NCBI GenBank assembly: GCA_023415515.1
Contig: JAEZKH010000412.1
Location: 1-39,310 of the forward strand
Origin: Actinomycetes bacterium
GTDB taxonomy: Bacteria > Actinomycetota > Actinomycetes > Mycobacteriales > Mycobacteriaceae
Length of the DNA: 39,310 bases
Reading direction: 5' to 3'
Under the pieces are notes generated by a model that saw only the letters and a list, made by a program, of their open reading frames with translations, was not told the DNA's origin and did no database searches. A program made the translations under genes and the position numbers. Positions 31,391-39,310 of this stretch are shown here, in pieces. Numbering within the stretch: the first letter of the stretch is position 1; the number at the start of each line of letters is the position of its first letter.

Positions 31391-32320
31391 ATGAAACTGC
31401 ATCTCGCCTGGCCCGTGTCGGCCGCCGCGGCGGCCCTGGTTCTTGCCGGATGCTCCAGCGGCGATTCCGGTAGCACGGATGAGAGCAGTGCATCGAGTTC
31501 GGCCAGCGAGACGTCGACGTCCGCGGCTGCGGCCCCGAGCCCGGAGGTCGCGAGGGCCGCGACCGAGTACAAGGCCTACGCCGTCGGCCAGATCGACGAA
31601 CTGGTCGGTGCCGTCAAGGTCCTCACCGACGCGGTGCGGGCCAACAACCTGCAAGCCGCCCAGGATGCCTACGCGCCGTCGCGCATGCCGTGGGAACGCA
31701 TCGAGCCGCTGGCCGGTCTCGTCGAGGACATCGACGGCAAGGTCGACTCGCGCGTCGACGATTTCGCGGGCGAAGACGACCCGGCGTTCACGGGATGGCA
31801 CCGGCTCGAGTTCCTGCTGTTCAACAAGAACACCACCGAGGGCGCTGCACCGTTCGCCGATCAGTTGGACAAGGACGTCGCCGACCTCAAGAAGCAGTTC
31901 GCCGATGTCGAGGTGACCCCGCTCGATGTCGCGAACGGCGCAGCCGAGCTGATCGAAGAGGTGTCGGAAGGCAAGATCACCGGCGAAGAGGACCGCTACT
32001 CGAAGACCGATCTGTGGGACTTCGACGCCAACCTGCAGGGCTCGCAGGCTGCGATCGACAAGCTGACCCCCGCGCTGGAGAAGGCGGATCCGGCCCTGCT
32101 CGGCAAGATCGACGGCGGCATCTCGCAGGTGTACGAGACCCTGGCACCGCTGCGTCGGGGTGACGGCTGGGTGCTGTTCTGCCCCGAGAACGATCAGTTC
32201 CCCTCGCCGCGCTGCCCCGCGGTGACGGTCACCCCTGAAGTCGTCGACAAGCTCAAGGCACAGCTGGCGGGGTTGTCGGAGAACCTGTCTCAGGTCGCGG
32301 GGGTCCTGAAGCTTCAGTGA
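31391..32320 (+). CDS. efeO: EfeO/EfeM-like iron-uptake lipoprotein (imelysin/M75 family)
   Basis: This 309-aa protein starts with a signal ending LAGC (Cys21) and a Ser-rich linker, then an all-helical imelysin-like domain. FTGWHRLEFLLF carries the HxxE motif (His137, Glu140) typical of EfeO/EfeM and thought to bind metal. There is no N-terminal cupredoxin domain, so it is the EfeM-like form. SD AGGAGG precedes ATG 31391. With the downstream DyP peroxidase EfeB it makes two thirds of an EfeUOB ferrous or haem iron system; no EfeU permease is present here. The IdeR-like site upstream fits iron control. Confidence 0.85.
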   Translation: MKLHLAWPVSAAAAALVLAGCSSGDSGSTDESSASSSASETSTSAAAAPSPEVARAATEYKAYAVGQIDELVGAVKVLTDAVRANNLQAAQDAYAPSRMPWERIEPLAGLVEDIDGKVDSRVDDFAGEDDPAFTGWHRLEFLLFNKNTTEGAAPFADQLDKDVADLKKQFADVEVTPLDVANGAAELIEEVSEGKITGEEDRYSKTDLWDFDANLQGSQAAIDKLTPALEKADPALLGKIDGGISQVYETLAPLRRGDGWVLFCPENDQFPSPRCPAVTVTPEVVDKLKAQLAGLSENLSQVAGVLKLQ

Positions 32321-32348
32321 CGACCGCTTGCGGGAGGAACATCCAATA

Positions 32349-33611
32349 GTGACGAAGCGACCACCACGCACCGGCATCTCGCGCCGCGGTTTCGTCACCG
32401 GGGCGCTGGGTGCCGGTGTCGCCGCGGGTGCGGGTGCGGCGCTGGCCGGGTGTTCGTCACCCCACCCGGCGGCCCCTGTGGCGCCGCAGCCCGAGCTGAT
32501 CCCGTTCGAGGGCAGACATCAGGCGGGAATCACGACCTTGCCGATTCCCGAGCAGGGCCTGGTGGCGTCGTTCAACCTGCACGCCAACGACCGCGCGGGG
32601 CTCAGGGAGACGCTTCGGGAACTCACCGACGAGATCCGCGGGCTGATGGCGGCCAAACCCCCCGAAACGCGGGGACCGGCCTATCCGCCGGTCGACTCGG
32701 GCATCCTCGGCGAGAAGCCGCCCGCAGACAACCTGTCGATTCTGGTCGGCGCCGGGGCGTCGTTGTTCGACAAGCGGTTCGGCCTCGCCGACCGGAAGCC
32801 ACGGGAACTGGAAACCATGCCGTTCCTCGCCAACGACCGCCTCGACCCGAAGCTCTCGCACGGCGACATCTCGATCATCATCGAGGCCGGGCACAACGAC
32901 ACCGTGCAGTTCGCGCTGCGACAGCTGATGCGCCGCACGCGCCGCGAGCTGACCCTGCGGTGGATGATCGACGGGTACGCGCGCGGCATCGGCGCGGGCA
33001 AGACGTCGGAAGCCGCAACCCCGCGAAACTTGTTGGGTTTCAAGGACGGGACGGCCAACCTCGATGTCGACGACAACGCTCTGATGGACAAGCATGTCTG
33101 GGTACAGCCCGGTGACGACGAACCGGAGTGGGCGGTCGGTGGCTCGTATCAGGCCGTCCGCATCATTCGGATGTTCGTCGAGTTCTGGGACCGCACGCGT
33201 CTCGGCGAGCAGGAGGCACTGATCGGGCGCAGGAAGGTCAGCGGCGCGCCGCTCGGCATGACCGATGAATTCGCCGACCCCGATTACGCCGAGGACCCCG
33301 ACGGCAAGCGAATCCCGCTGGACGCGCACATTCGCTTGGCCAATCCGCGCACGCGAGAATCCGAACAGAACTTGATCTTGCGCAGGGGTTTCAACTACTC
33401 ACGCGGATTCGACGGTGCGGGCCGACTGGATCAGGGCCTCGCGTTCATCGCCTATCAGCGCAGCCTGCAGAAGGGCTTTCTCGCCGTGCAGAGCCGACTC
33501 AAGGGCGAACCGCTCGAGGAGTACATCATGCCGGTCGGCGGCGGGTTCTTCTTTGTGCTGCCGGGGGTTACGGGTGCCGACCGGTTCCTCGGCGACGAAA
33601 TGGTCGACTGA
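32349..33611 (+). CDS. efeB: EfeB, Dyp-type haem peroxidase
   Basis: This 420-aa protein has a twin-arginine signal (ISRRGFVTGALGAG) directly followed by a lipobox-like LAGC (Cys35), so it may be a Tat-exported lipoprotein. The DyP domain shows GFKDGTAN (the GxxDG motif with the distal Asp), DAHIRLANPRTRESEQ with the proximal haem His, and ILRRGFNYSRG. EfeB oxidises ferrous iron or porphyrins, or removes iron from haem, at the cell surface. GTG 32349 has GGGAGGA about ten bases upstream. The gene follows efeO by 28 bases and shares its iron control. Confidence 0.88.
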   Translation: MTKRPPRTGISRRGFVTGALGAGVAAGAGAALAGCSSPHPAAPVAPQPELIPFEGRHQAGITTLPIPEQGLVASFNLHANDRAGLRETLRELTDEIRGLMAAKPPETRGPAYPPVDSGILGEKPPADNLSILVGAGASLFDKRFGLADRKPRELETMPFLANDRLDPKLSHGDISIIIEAGHNDTVQFALRQLMRRTRRELTLRWMIDGYARGIGAGKTSEAATPRNLLGFKDGTANLDVDDNALMDKHVWVQPGDDEPEWAVGGSYQAVRIIRMFVEFWDRTRLGEQEALIGRRKVSGAPLGMTDEFADPDYAEDPDGKRIPLDAHIRLANPRTRESEQNLILRRGFNYSRGFDGAGRLDQGLAFIAYQRSLQKGFLAVQSRLKGEPLEEYIMPVGGGFFFVLPGVTGADRFLGDEMVD

Positions 33612-33620
33612 CGTCGCCTC

Positions 33621-33682
33621 GACGCCGAGCGTGAAGCCACTGCGAGATATCGCGTCATTTTTCGCACTGGGCTCACGTTCGC
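33621..33682. repeat. 62-bp palindromic repeat, copy 1
   Basis: This 62-bp segment starts GACGCCGAGCGTGAAGCCAC and ends CTCACGTTCGC. It matches 34543-34604 at 60 of 62 positions. Its ends form an imperfect stem of about 20 bp (16 pairs), so it is hairpin-like. It begins ten bases after the efeB stop. Confidence 0.8.
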
Positions 33683-33716
33683 CGACGTGTCGGTGGTGCT
33701 CTGCACACTGCGTCGC

Positions 33717-34556
33717 ATGGGGGGACCGTTCATCGGCAGTGAGGCGCTCGAGTCGGGTGCCCTGACGCCGTACACACTGCGCAGTCGTTTCACCGCGTTG
33801 TATCCCAACGTCTACGTCGCGTCGGAAACCACGATCACCGCGGCCCACCGCGCCCGGGCGGCGTGGCTGTGGTCGCGTCGCCGAGGGGTGGTCGCGGGGC
33901 AATCAGCCGCGGCGCTGCACGGCGCGGACTGGGTCGACGCGCGTCGCCCCGCGGAACTGCTGTGGCCGAACAGGCGTCCGCCCAAGCGAATTCGTACCTG
34001 GTCTGACCGTTTCGCCGACGACGAGATCGAGATGCGTGACGGCGTGCTCGTGACGACGCCCGCGCGAACAGCGCTCGATCTCGCGTGCCGGTATCCGGTC
34101 GGTCGTGCTGTTGCAGCGATCGATGCCCTGGCCCGCGCGACGCAATTCAAGATCGCCGACGCTGAACTGCTCGTCGAGAGATATCGAGGGCGGCGCGGTA
34201 TCGCGAATGCTCGCGAGGTTCTCTACCTCGTCGACCCCGGGGCGGAGTCACCCCAAGAGACGTGGCTGCGACTCGTCATCGTGCGACACGGCTTCCCGCG
34301 GCCGACGACACAGATACCGGTCTACGACGGATACGGCGTGCTGGTCGGCATCTTCGACCTCGGCTGGGAGGACATGAAAATCGCCATGGATTACGAGGGC
34401 GAGCATCATCGGGTGAACCGCCGCGTCTTCAATCGCGACATCCGCAAAGCCGAGGCGGTCGCTGGAATGGGTTGGATCCACATCCGGGTCACGGTCGAAG
34501 ACGGCGAGGGCGTGGTGATTAGCCGACTCACGGATGCCTGGCGACGCCGAGCGTGA
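33717..34556 (+). CDS. AbiEi-like/DUF559-type protein with a possible PD-(D/E)XK fold
   Basis: This protein of about 279 aa begins MGGPFIGSEALESGALTPY and has an N-terminal winged-helix region (about 1-80), in the style of type IV AbiEi antitoxins and the many mycobacterial orphan relatives. The C-terminal part reads SPQETWLRLVIVRHG, then GIFDLGWEDMKIAMDYEGEHHR. The E...D...D/E-x-E arrangement recalls Vsr-like PD-(D/E)XK nucleases. No partner toxin (AbiEii) is adjacent. It has no SD, so the start is uncertain; GTG 33687 is an alternative. It is flanked by two 62-bp repeats, and its last codons lie inside the second. It interrupts the conserved lpqU-mazG order, which suggests insertion. Confidence 0.7.
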   Translation: MGGPFIGSEALESGALTPYTLRSRFTALYPNVYVASETTITAAHRARAAWLWSRRRGVVAGQSAAALHGADWVDARRPAELLWPNRRPPKRIRTWSDRFADDEIEMRDGVLVTTPARTALDLACRYPVGRAVAAIDALARATQFKIADAELLVERYRGRRGIANAREVLYLVDPGAESPQETWLRLVIVRHGFPRPTTQIPVYDGYGVLVGIFDLGWEDMKIAMDYEGEHHRVNRRVFNRDIRKAEAVAGMGWIHIRVTVEDGEGVVISRLTDAWRRRA

Positions 34557-34604
34557 AGCCACTGCGAGATATGGCGCCATTTTTCGCACTGGGCTCACGT
34601 TCGC
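34543..34604. repeat. 62-bp palindromic repeat, copy 2
   Basis: This is a direct repeat of 33621-33682 with two mismatches. It starts within the last codons of the AbiEi-like gene and ends four bases before the mazG stop. The same imperfect hairpin is present, so it may also serve as a terminator between the convergent genes. Confidence 0.8.
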
Positions 34605-34608
34605 GGGG

Positions 34609-35682
34609 TCAGGAGTTGGCGGCCTGCGCCGGCTCGCCAAGCTCCTCGGGCTCCTCGGGCTCTTCGGGCTCTTCGGGCTCCTCGGGGGCTTCGGGCTCCT
34701 CGGGGACTTCGGGCTCCTCGGGCACGACATCGATCACGTCGACCCGGCCGGGCCAGAACGCCCGCCACTCCTCCTCGGTGACGACGCCGAGCGCCGCGAC
34801 GTCGAGTTCCTCGGGCACGTCTTCGCCGCGCCGATCGGCGGCGATCGCCTTTTCCACCGTGCGCACGATGTCCATGAACTCCAAAACGACGGCGCGCAGA
34901 TCGTTTTCCGCGTCGCCGTCCACCGACACCGTCACAGCGGTCATCGACGCCGGAATCAGATCCGCGGGGAACCCGCCGCTGCTCACCCGGTCAATCACCT
35001 TCTGCGCCAAGGCCAATGCGGGCTGACCCGTCGGGATACCGTCCAGAACCGAATCGCGCGACTTCGCCCTCTTTTCCTGGGCCTTGCGCTCTTCCCACTG
35101 CGTCAGTTGGTCTTCCAGCGATATCGGCTCGCCTGCCAGCACGGCGGGCACCCGGTTGGCGAGCTTGCGTTGCAGTGTGTCCGCCACATCGTCGATGGTG
35201 AAGGGATGCTCGGGAGCATCCTCGGCGATGCGCGCCTGAAACAGCACCTGCAGCAGCACGTCTCCGAGTTCCTCGCGCAGATCGTCGGCGTTGCCGCTGC
35301 GTACCGCGTCGAACAGTTCGTAGGTCTCCTCGAGCAGGAAACGCCGCAGCGAGTCGTGGGTCTGCTCACTCTCCCACGGGCCTGCGGTGCGCAGCTTGTC
35401 CATCATGGCGACGACGTCTACCAACCGCTCCCCTGGCTGCGGATCCGGTGCGGCGATCAACCTGTCGCCGGCGGCCAGTCGTGCCTGCACCACCGGATGC
35501 TCACGGTCGGACGACAGCAGCACCGGGGCGTCCTCGCCGTCGTAGGCGGGCCTGGCCGACGGCAACGACCACGGCACCTTGACCGGCATCTCCTCGGTGT
35601 ACTGGACGTCCCCGGCGAGGAACTCGATCGCCTCGACCGGAATCAGCGAGGGGCGGCGCGGATCGACCAGGACAACGGTCAC
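34609..35682 (-). CDS. mazG: Nucleoside triphosphate pyrophosphohydrolase MazG
   Basis: This 357-aa protein hydrolyses (d)NTPs to monophosphates and protects against oxidised nucleotides. An N-terminal region of about 90 residues precedes the MazG domain, which shows WESEQTHDSLRRFLLEETYE and DLREELGDVLLQVLFQ, giving the EExxE...ExxD magnesium site. The first residues are VTVVLVDPRRPSLIPVEA from GTG 35680-35682, with a strong GAGGAGG upstream. It is longer than Rv1021 (about 325 aa) because of an acidic C-terminal tail of repeated PEE/PEEP units coded by 9-bp-like DNA repeats (about 34635-34725). It follows mfd by 132 bases on the same strand. Confidence 0.92.
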   Translation of the reverse strand: MTVVLVDPRRPSLIPVEAIEFLAGDVQYTEEMPVKVPWSLPSARPAYDGEDAPVLLSSDREHPVVQARLAAGDRLIAAPDPQPGERLVDVVAMMDKLRTAGPWESEQTHDSLRRFLLEETYELFDAVRSGNADDLREELGDVLLQVLFQARIAEDAPEHPFTIDDVADTLQRKLANRVPAVLAGEPISLEDQLTQWEERKAQEKRAKSRDSVLDGIPTGQPALALAQKVIDRVSSGGFPADLIPASMTAVTVSVDGDAENDLRAVVLEFMDIVRTVEKAIAADRRGEDVPEELDVAALGVVTEEEWRAFWPGRVDVIDVVPEEPEVPEEPEAPEEPEEPEEPEEPEELGEPAQAANS

Positions 35683-35814
35683 GGGCTGCACCTCCTCACG
35701 TGTTCGACCACCGATGATTTCGTTATACCCGACACACGATGGCCGCCCGACCGAAGACAGAACGGCCATCGTGCCATATCTCGCCCCGGTCATGGTCGCG
35801 GCGCCGGTCCGTCA

Positions 35815-38800
35815 TCAGCGTCCGGAAACGCGCTGGTTGAGCGCGGTGATGTCGACGCTGCCCTGCGGCTCACCGGCCAAGGCCAGAATCAGGTCGGCGA
35901 CCATCTGCACCAGTTCGAGATCGCGGATCCGCGGTGCGGCCACGCCGCTGCCCGAGCGCGGAATCGGCACCTGCACCGTCGACGTCGTCGCGCGGTAATG
36001 AGCGCTGGGATACATCCGCTTCAGCCGCAGCTGCTGGGAATCCAACAGCGTCATCGGCGACACCCGAAGCGTCGTCTCCGAGGGGGCACTGATTTCGGTG
36101 ACGCCCTGTTCCCGCGCCAAGAGTCGCAGTCGCGCAACCGAAACCAGAAGCTGCGCGGGGTCCGGCAACGGCCCGTACCTGTCGATCAGTTCGTCGACGA
36201 CAGCGCTGACGGCGTCCTGGTCGGCGGCCGACGCCAGCCTGCGGTAGCCCTCGAGCCGAAGCCGGTCGCTGCCGATGTAGTCCGGCGGCAGGTGTGCATC
36301 GACGGGCAGGTCGATCCGAACGTCCTTCGGCTCCTGGGCGGCGGCAACGGTTTTCCCGTCGGCCGCCGCACGGTACGCCTCGACGGCTTCGCCGACCAGA
36401 CGCACGTAGAGGTCGAAGCCGACGCCCGCGACGTGGCCTGACTGTTCGACACCGAGTACGTTGCCCGCGCCGCGGATCTCCAGGTCCTTCATGGCGACGG
36501 CCATGCCCGCGCCGAGCTCATTGTTCTGCGCGATGGTGGCCAATCGGTCATACGCCGTCTCGGTCAACGGCACCTCAGGCGGATACATGAAGTAGGCGTA
36601 GCCCCGTTCACGCGAACGCCCGACGCGGCCGCGCAGCTGGTGTAGCTGTGACAGCCCGAACGTGTCCGCCCGCTCGACGATCAACGTGTTGGCGTTGGAG
36701 ATGTCCAGGCCCGTCTCGACGATCGTCGTGCAGACCAACACGTCGTATTCGCGGTTCCAGAACCCCTCGACGGTGCGTTCCAGCTGCTCCTCGGGCATCT
36801 GCCCGTGCGCGACGACCACCCGCGCCTCGGGCACCAGAGCCTTGAGTCTGGCCGCGGCCTGATCGATCGATCGCACGCGGTTGTGGATGTAGAACGCCTG
36901 CCCGTCGCGCAGCAGTTCGCGGCGCAGCGCGGCGGCGATCTGCTTGTCGTCGTGCGGGCCGACGTAGGTCAGCACCGGGTAGCGCTCCTCCGGCGGGGTG
37001 AGAATCGTCGACATCTCGCGAATCCCGGCCAGGCTCATCTCCAGCGTGCGCGGAATCGGGGTGGCGCTCATCGTCAGCACGTCGACGTGCGTGCGCATCG
37101 ATTTGATGTGCTCTTTGTTCTCGACGCCGAAGCGCTGCTCCTCGTCGACGATGACGAGGCCGAGGTCCTTCCATGTCACGCCGGTCTGAAGCAGACGATG
37201 GGTGCCGATGACGATGTCCACCGAGCCGTCCTTCATACCTTCGAGCACGGCACGTGACTCCGCAGGCGCGGTGAACCGCGACAGCCCCTTCACCGTCACC
37301 GGAAAGCCGGCCATCCGCTCGCTGAACGTCTGCAGATGCTGATCCGCCAGCAGCGTCGTCGGCACCAGCACCGCAACCTGTTTGCCGTCCTGCACGGCCT
37401 TGAACGCCGCGCGCACCGCGATCTCGGTCTTGCCGTAGCCGACGTCGCCACAGATCACCCGGTCCATCGGGATCGGCTTCTCCATATCGGCCTTCACCTC
37501 GGTGATCGCGGTGAGCTGGTCCATCGTCTCGGTGAAGCCGAACGCGTCCTCCATCTCGGCCTGCCACGGGGTGTCCGGGCCGAACGCATGTCCCGGCGAC
37601 GCCTGGCGCTTGGCGTAGAGCGACACCAGCTCGCTGGCGATCTCGCGCACCGCGCGCCGCGCCTTGGTCTTGGTATTGGCCCAGTCGCTGCCGCCGAGCC
37701 TGCTCAACGTCGGCGCTTCGCCGCCGACGTAGCGCGACAGCTGATCGAGCGAATCCATCGGCACGAACAATTTGTCCGACCCGCCGCCCCGCTTGCTCGA
37801 CGCGTACTCCAGCACCAGGTACTCGCGGCGCGCGCCGCCGCCAGTCCGCTCGACCATCTCCACGAAGCGGCCGATGCCGTGTTGATCGTGCACGACGAGG
37901 TCACCCGCGGTCAGCGCCAGCGGATCGACGACGTTGCGGCGCTTGGCTGCCAGCCGCTTGCCCTCGGGTGCCGTCACTCGGTTGCCGGTCAGGTCGGTCT
38001 CGGTGACGATGACCAGGTTCGCGCCGCTGAGCACCACGCCGTCGTGCAGCGGGCCCTTGAGCACTCCCACGACACCCGGTTTCGGCGCCTCGCCCGCCTC
38101 GAGCATCGCCGCGGGGGTGTCCGCATCGGCCAGCTGTTCGCATACTCGGTGCGCGGTGCCGGTGCCCGGCGTGACGATGGCGGCCGTTCCGCCGGTCGCG
38201 ACGTGGGCGCGCAGCATCGCGAAGATCTCGTCGACGTTGGACTGCTGCCCGCGCGCCGACGGGGAGGGACGGATGTCCAGCTCGATGGCGTCCGCTGGAT
38301 CGTCTTCGCTGCTCACGTGCGCGGCACGAAGCTGGCTCAGCGTCCACCACGGGTGCCCGCCGTCGCGCGCCCCCGCGGCCACGTCGTGGAGGTCAAGGTA
38401 GCCCGATGCGCCGAGCGCTTCGAGATCGATGGGGGCGTCGCCGCCGACGGCCGCCGTCGACCAGGAGGCCTCGAGGAATTCGCGGCCGGTCTTGATCAGA
38501 TCGGCCGCCCGGGTGCGGATCTTCTCGGGGTCGCAGATCAGCAGCGGCGTCTGCGCGGGCAGGTGGTCGCTGAGCAGCGACAGGTCCGTCGGGCGCAGCA
38601 GCGGCAGCAGGGCCTCCATACCGTCGACGGGAATGCCTTCGCCGAGCTTGGCCAACATGTCGGGCACGCTGCCCGGCACCTCGTTGCCCGTTCGCGGATG
38701 TTCTGCGGCCAGTTCGAAGGCGCGGACCCGCACATCATCGGTCAGCAGAAGTTCGCGACAGGGCACCGCGATCACGACGGCGACGTCGATGTCGGGGATC

Positions 38801-39310
38801 GAGCGCTGATCGGCGACCGCGAACATCCGCATCTCGGAGATCTCGTCGCCCCAGAACTCGATGCGCACGGGGTGCTCGGCGGTGGGCGGGAAGACGTCGA
38901 GGATGCCGCCGCGGACTGCGAATTCGCCGCGCTTGCCGACCATGTCGACGCGGGTGTACGCCAGCTCGGCCAGCCGGTGCACGACGGCGTCGAAGTCGGC
39001 TTCCTCGCCGAGGGTGAGGGTGACCGGTTCGATGTCCGCGAGGTCAGGCGCCATCGGCTGAACCAGCGAACGCACGGTCGTGACGACGACCCGCAGCGGC
39101 GGCCCGAGCCGGTCGTCGTCGGGCTTGGCCAGCCGGCGCAGCACCATCATCCGGGCGCCGACGGTGTCCACGCCGGGCGAGAGCCGCTCGTGCGGCAGCG
39201 TCTCCCAGGAGGGGAACAGCGCCGCCGAGGCGCCGACGACGCCGCGCAGCTCGGCGGTCAGGGCGTCGGCCTCCCGGCCGGGGGCGGTGACGACGAGCAG
39301 CGGGCCGGCC
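35815..39310 (-). CDS. mfd: Transcription-repair coupling factor Mfd, N-terminus cut by window edge
   Basis: The reverse-strand frame is open from the stop at 35815 to the window end, giving about 1164 residues. Mfd displaces stalled RNA polymerase and recruits UvrA. The visible N-terminus has the UvrB-like region (LFPSWETLPHERLSPGVD). The RNA-polymerase-interacting domain follows (DLVVHDQHGIGRF, then REYLVLEYA). The RecG-like motor has Walker A GDVGYGKTE, DEEQRFGV, TATPIPRTLEMSL and QLRGRVGRS, and the C-terminal D7 region ends at GSVDITALNQRVSGR. Full mycobacterial Mfd is about 1210-1230 aa, so roughly 50 residues lie beyond the edge. The GTG at 39169-39171 is internal and not the true start. 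Confidence 0.96.
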   Translation of the reverse strand, partial: AGPLLVVTAPGREADALTAELRGVVGASAALFPSWETLPHERLSPGVDTVGARMMVLRRLAKPDDDRLGPPLRVVVTTVRSLVQPMAPDLADIEPVTLTLGEEADFDAVVHRLAELAYTRVDMVGKRGEFAVRGGILDVFPPTAEHPVRIEFWGDEISEMRMFAVADQRSIPDIDVAVVIAVPCRELLLTDDVRVRAFELAAEHPRTGNEVPGSVPDMLAKLGEGIPVDGMEALLPLLRPTDLSLLSDHLPAQTPLLICDPEKIRTRAADLIKTGREFLEASWSTAAVGGDAPIDLEALGASGYLDLHDVAAGARDGGHPWWTLSQLRAAHVSSEDDPADAIELDIRPSPSARGQQSNVDEIFAMLRAHVATGGTAAIVTPGTGTAHRVCEQLADADTPAAMLEAGEAPKPGVVGVLKGPLHDGVVLSGANLVIVTETDLTGNRVTAPEGKRLAAKRRNVVDPLALTAGDLVVHDQHGIGRFVEMVERTGGGARREYLVLEYASSKRGGGSDKLFVPMDSLDQLSRYVGGEAPTLSRLGGSDWANTKTKARRAVREIASELVSLYAKRQASPGHAFGPDTPWQAEMEDAFGFTETMDQLTAITEVKADMEKPIPMDRVICGDVGYGKTEIAVRAAFKAVQDGKQVAVLVPTTLLADQHLQTFSERMAGFPVTVKGLSRFTAPAESRAVLEGMKDGSVDIVIGTHRLLQTGVTWKDLGLVIVDEEQRFGVENKEHIKSMRTHVDVLTMSATPIPRTLEMSLAGIREMSTILTPPEERYPVLTYVGPHDDKQIAAALRRELLRDGQAFYIHNRVRSIDQAAARLKALVPEARVVVAHGQMPEEQLERTVEGFWNREYDVLVCTTIVETGLDISNANTLIVERADTFGLSQLHQLRGRVGRSRERGYAYFMYPPEVPLTETAYDRLATIAQNNELGAGMAVAMKDLEIRGAGNVLGVEQSGHVAGVGFDLYVRLVGEAVEAYRAAADGKTVAAAQEPKDVRIDLPVDAHLPPDYIGSDRLRLEGYRRLASAADQDAVSAVVDELIDRYGPLPDPAQLLVSVARLRLLAREQGVTEISAPSETTLRVSPMTLLDSQQLRLKRMYPSAHYRATTSTVQVPIPRSGSGVAAPRIRDLELVQMVADLILALAGEPQGSVDITALNQRVSGR

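Noticed and set aside
34635..34725. CRISPR-like short repeats
   Set aside because: The 9-bp-like repeats are in frame and encode the acidic tail of MazG. There are no spacers and no cas genes.
39169..39171. GTG as the start of mfd
   Set aside because: The same frame continues upstream to the window edge with clear Mfd sequence, so this codon is internal.

Overview
The window is high-GC actinobacterial DNA with many GTG starts. It is almost certainly from a Mycobacterium/Mycolicibacterium species. The run mfd-mazG-lpqU-eno-ftsB-like-DUF501-ppx2, convergent with kdpFABCDE, follows from memory the M. tuberculosis order Rv1020 to Rv1031. Extra genes are inserted at two points in that framework. 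All assignments come from reading the sequence and from remembered family motifs; no database search was run.

Positions 1-10 kb are accessory. They hold the N-terminus of an HtrA-like lipoprotein (cut by the window edge), a cytochrome P450, and a scarred tRNA-Leu(TAA) locus. The scar carries a 17-bp direct repeat of the tRNA 3' end, a scrap resembling an Mrr N-terminal domain, the broken 3' end of a fadD gene and the tail of a foreign reading frame. Next comes a metabolic cassette: an ACMSD-type amidohydrolase, divergent from a tandem Dabb-domain protein and a four-gene NitT/TauT-type ABC importer (binding lipoprotein, two permeases, ATPase). An intact fadD follows, whose 3' end resembles the broken copy. 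The cassette is therefore bracketed by about 200-bp imperfect direct repeats. I infer that it takes up and processes an organic acid; the substrate is unknown. The 217-423 gap shows only a short inverted repeat (380-394).

Positions 10-19 kb contain a conserved zinc-ribbon-like hypothetical gene and then the high-affinity potassium system: three KdpE-like boxes, an unnamed 27-aa membrane peptide, kdpF, kdpA, kdpB, kdpC, kdpD and kdpE, all overlapping or nearly so. KdpB reads DKTGP instead of the P-type ATPase signature DKTGT. KdpC carries an insertion of about 100 residues with four cysteines.

Positions 19-27 kb lie between kdpE and ppx2. They hold an epoxide-hydrolase-like enzyme, a propionyl-CoA synthetase (prpE), the tail of an LspA-like gene, a zwf1-type glucose-6-phosphate dehydrogenase, a pair of CNNM/CBS membrane proteins preceded by an overlapping upstream ORF, an unannotated 34-aa Cys/His-rich peptide, a DUF4383 remnant and an intact DUF4383 gene.

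Positions 27-39.3 kb carry the core minus-strand genes ppx2, DUF501, ftsB-like, eno, lpqU, mazG and mfd (5' end cut by the window edge). Between lpqU and mazG sit an iron-acquisition pair (efeO/efeM-like and efeB DyP peroxidase) under a probable IdeR site, and an AbiEi-like gene flanked by two nearly identical 62-bp palindromic repeats.
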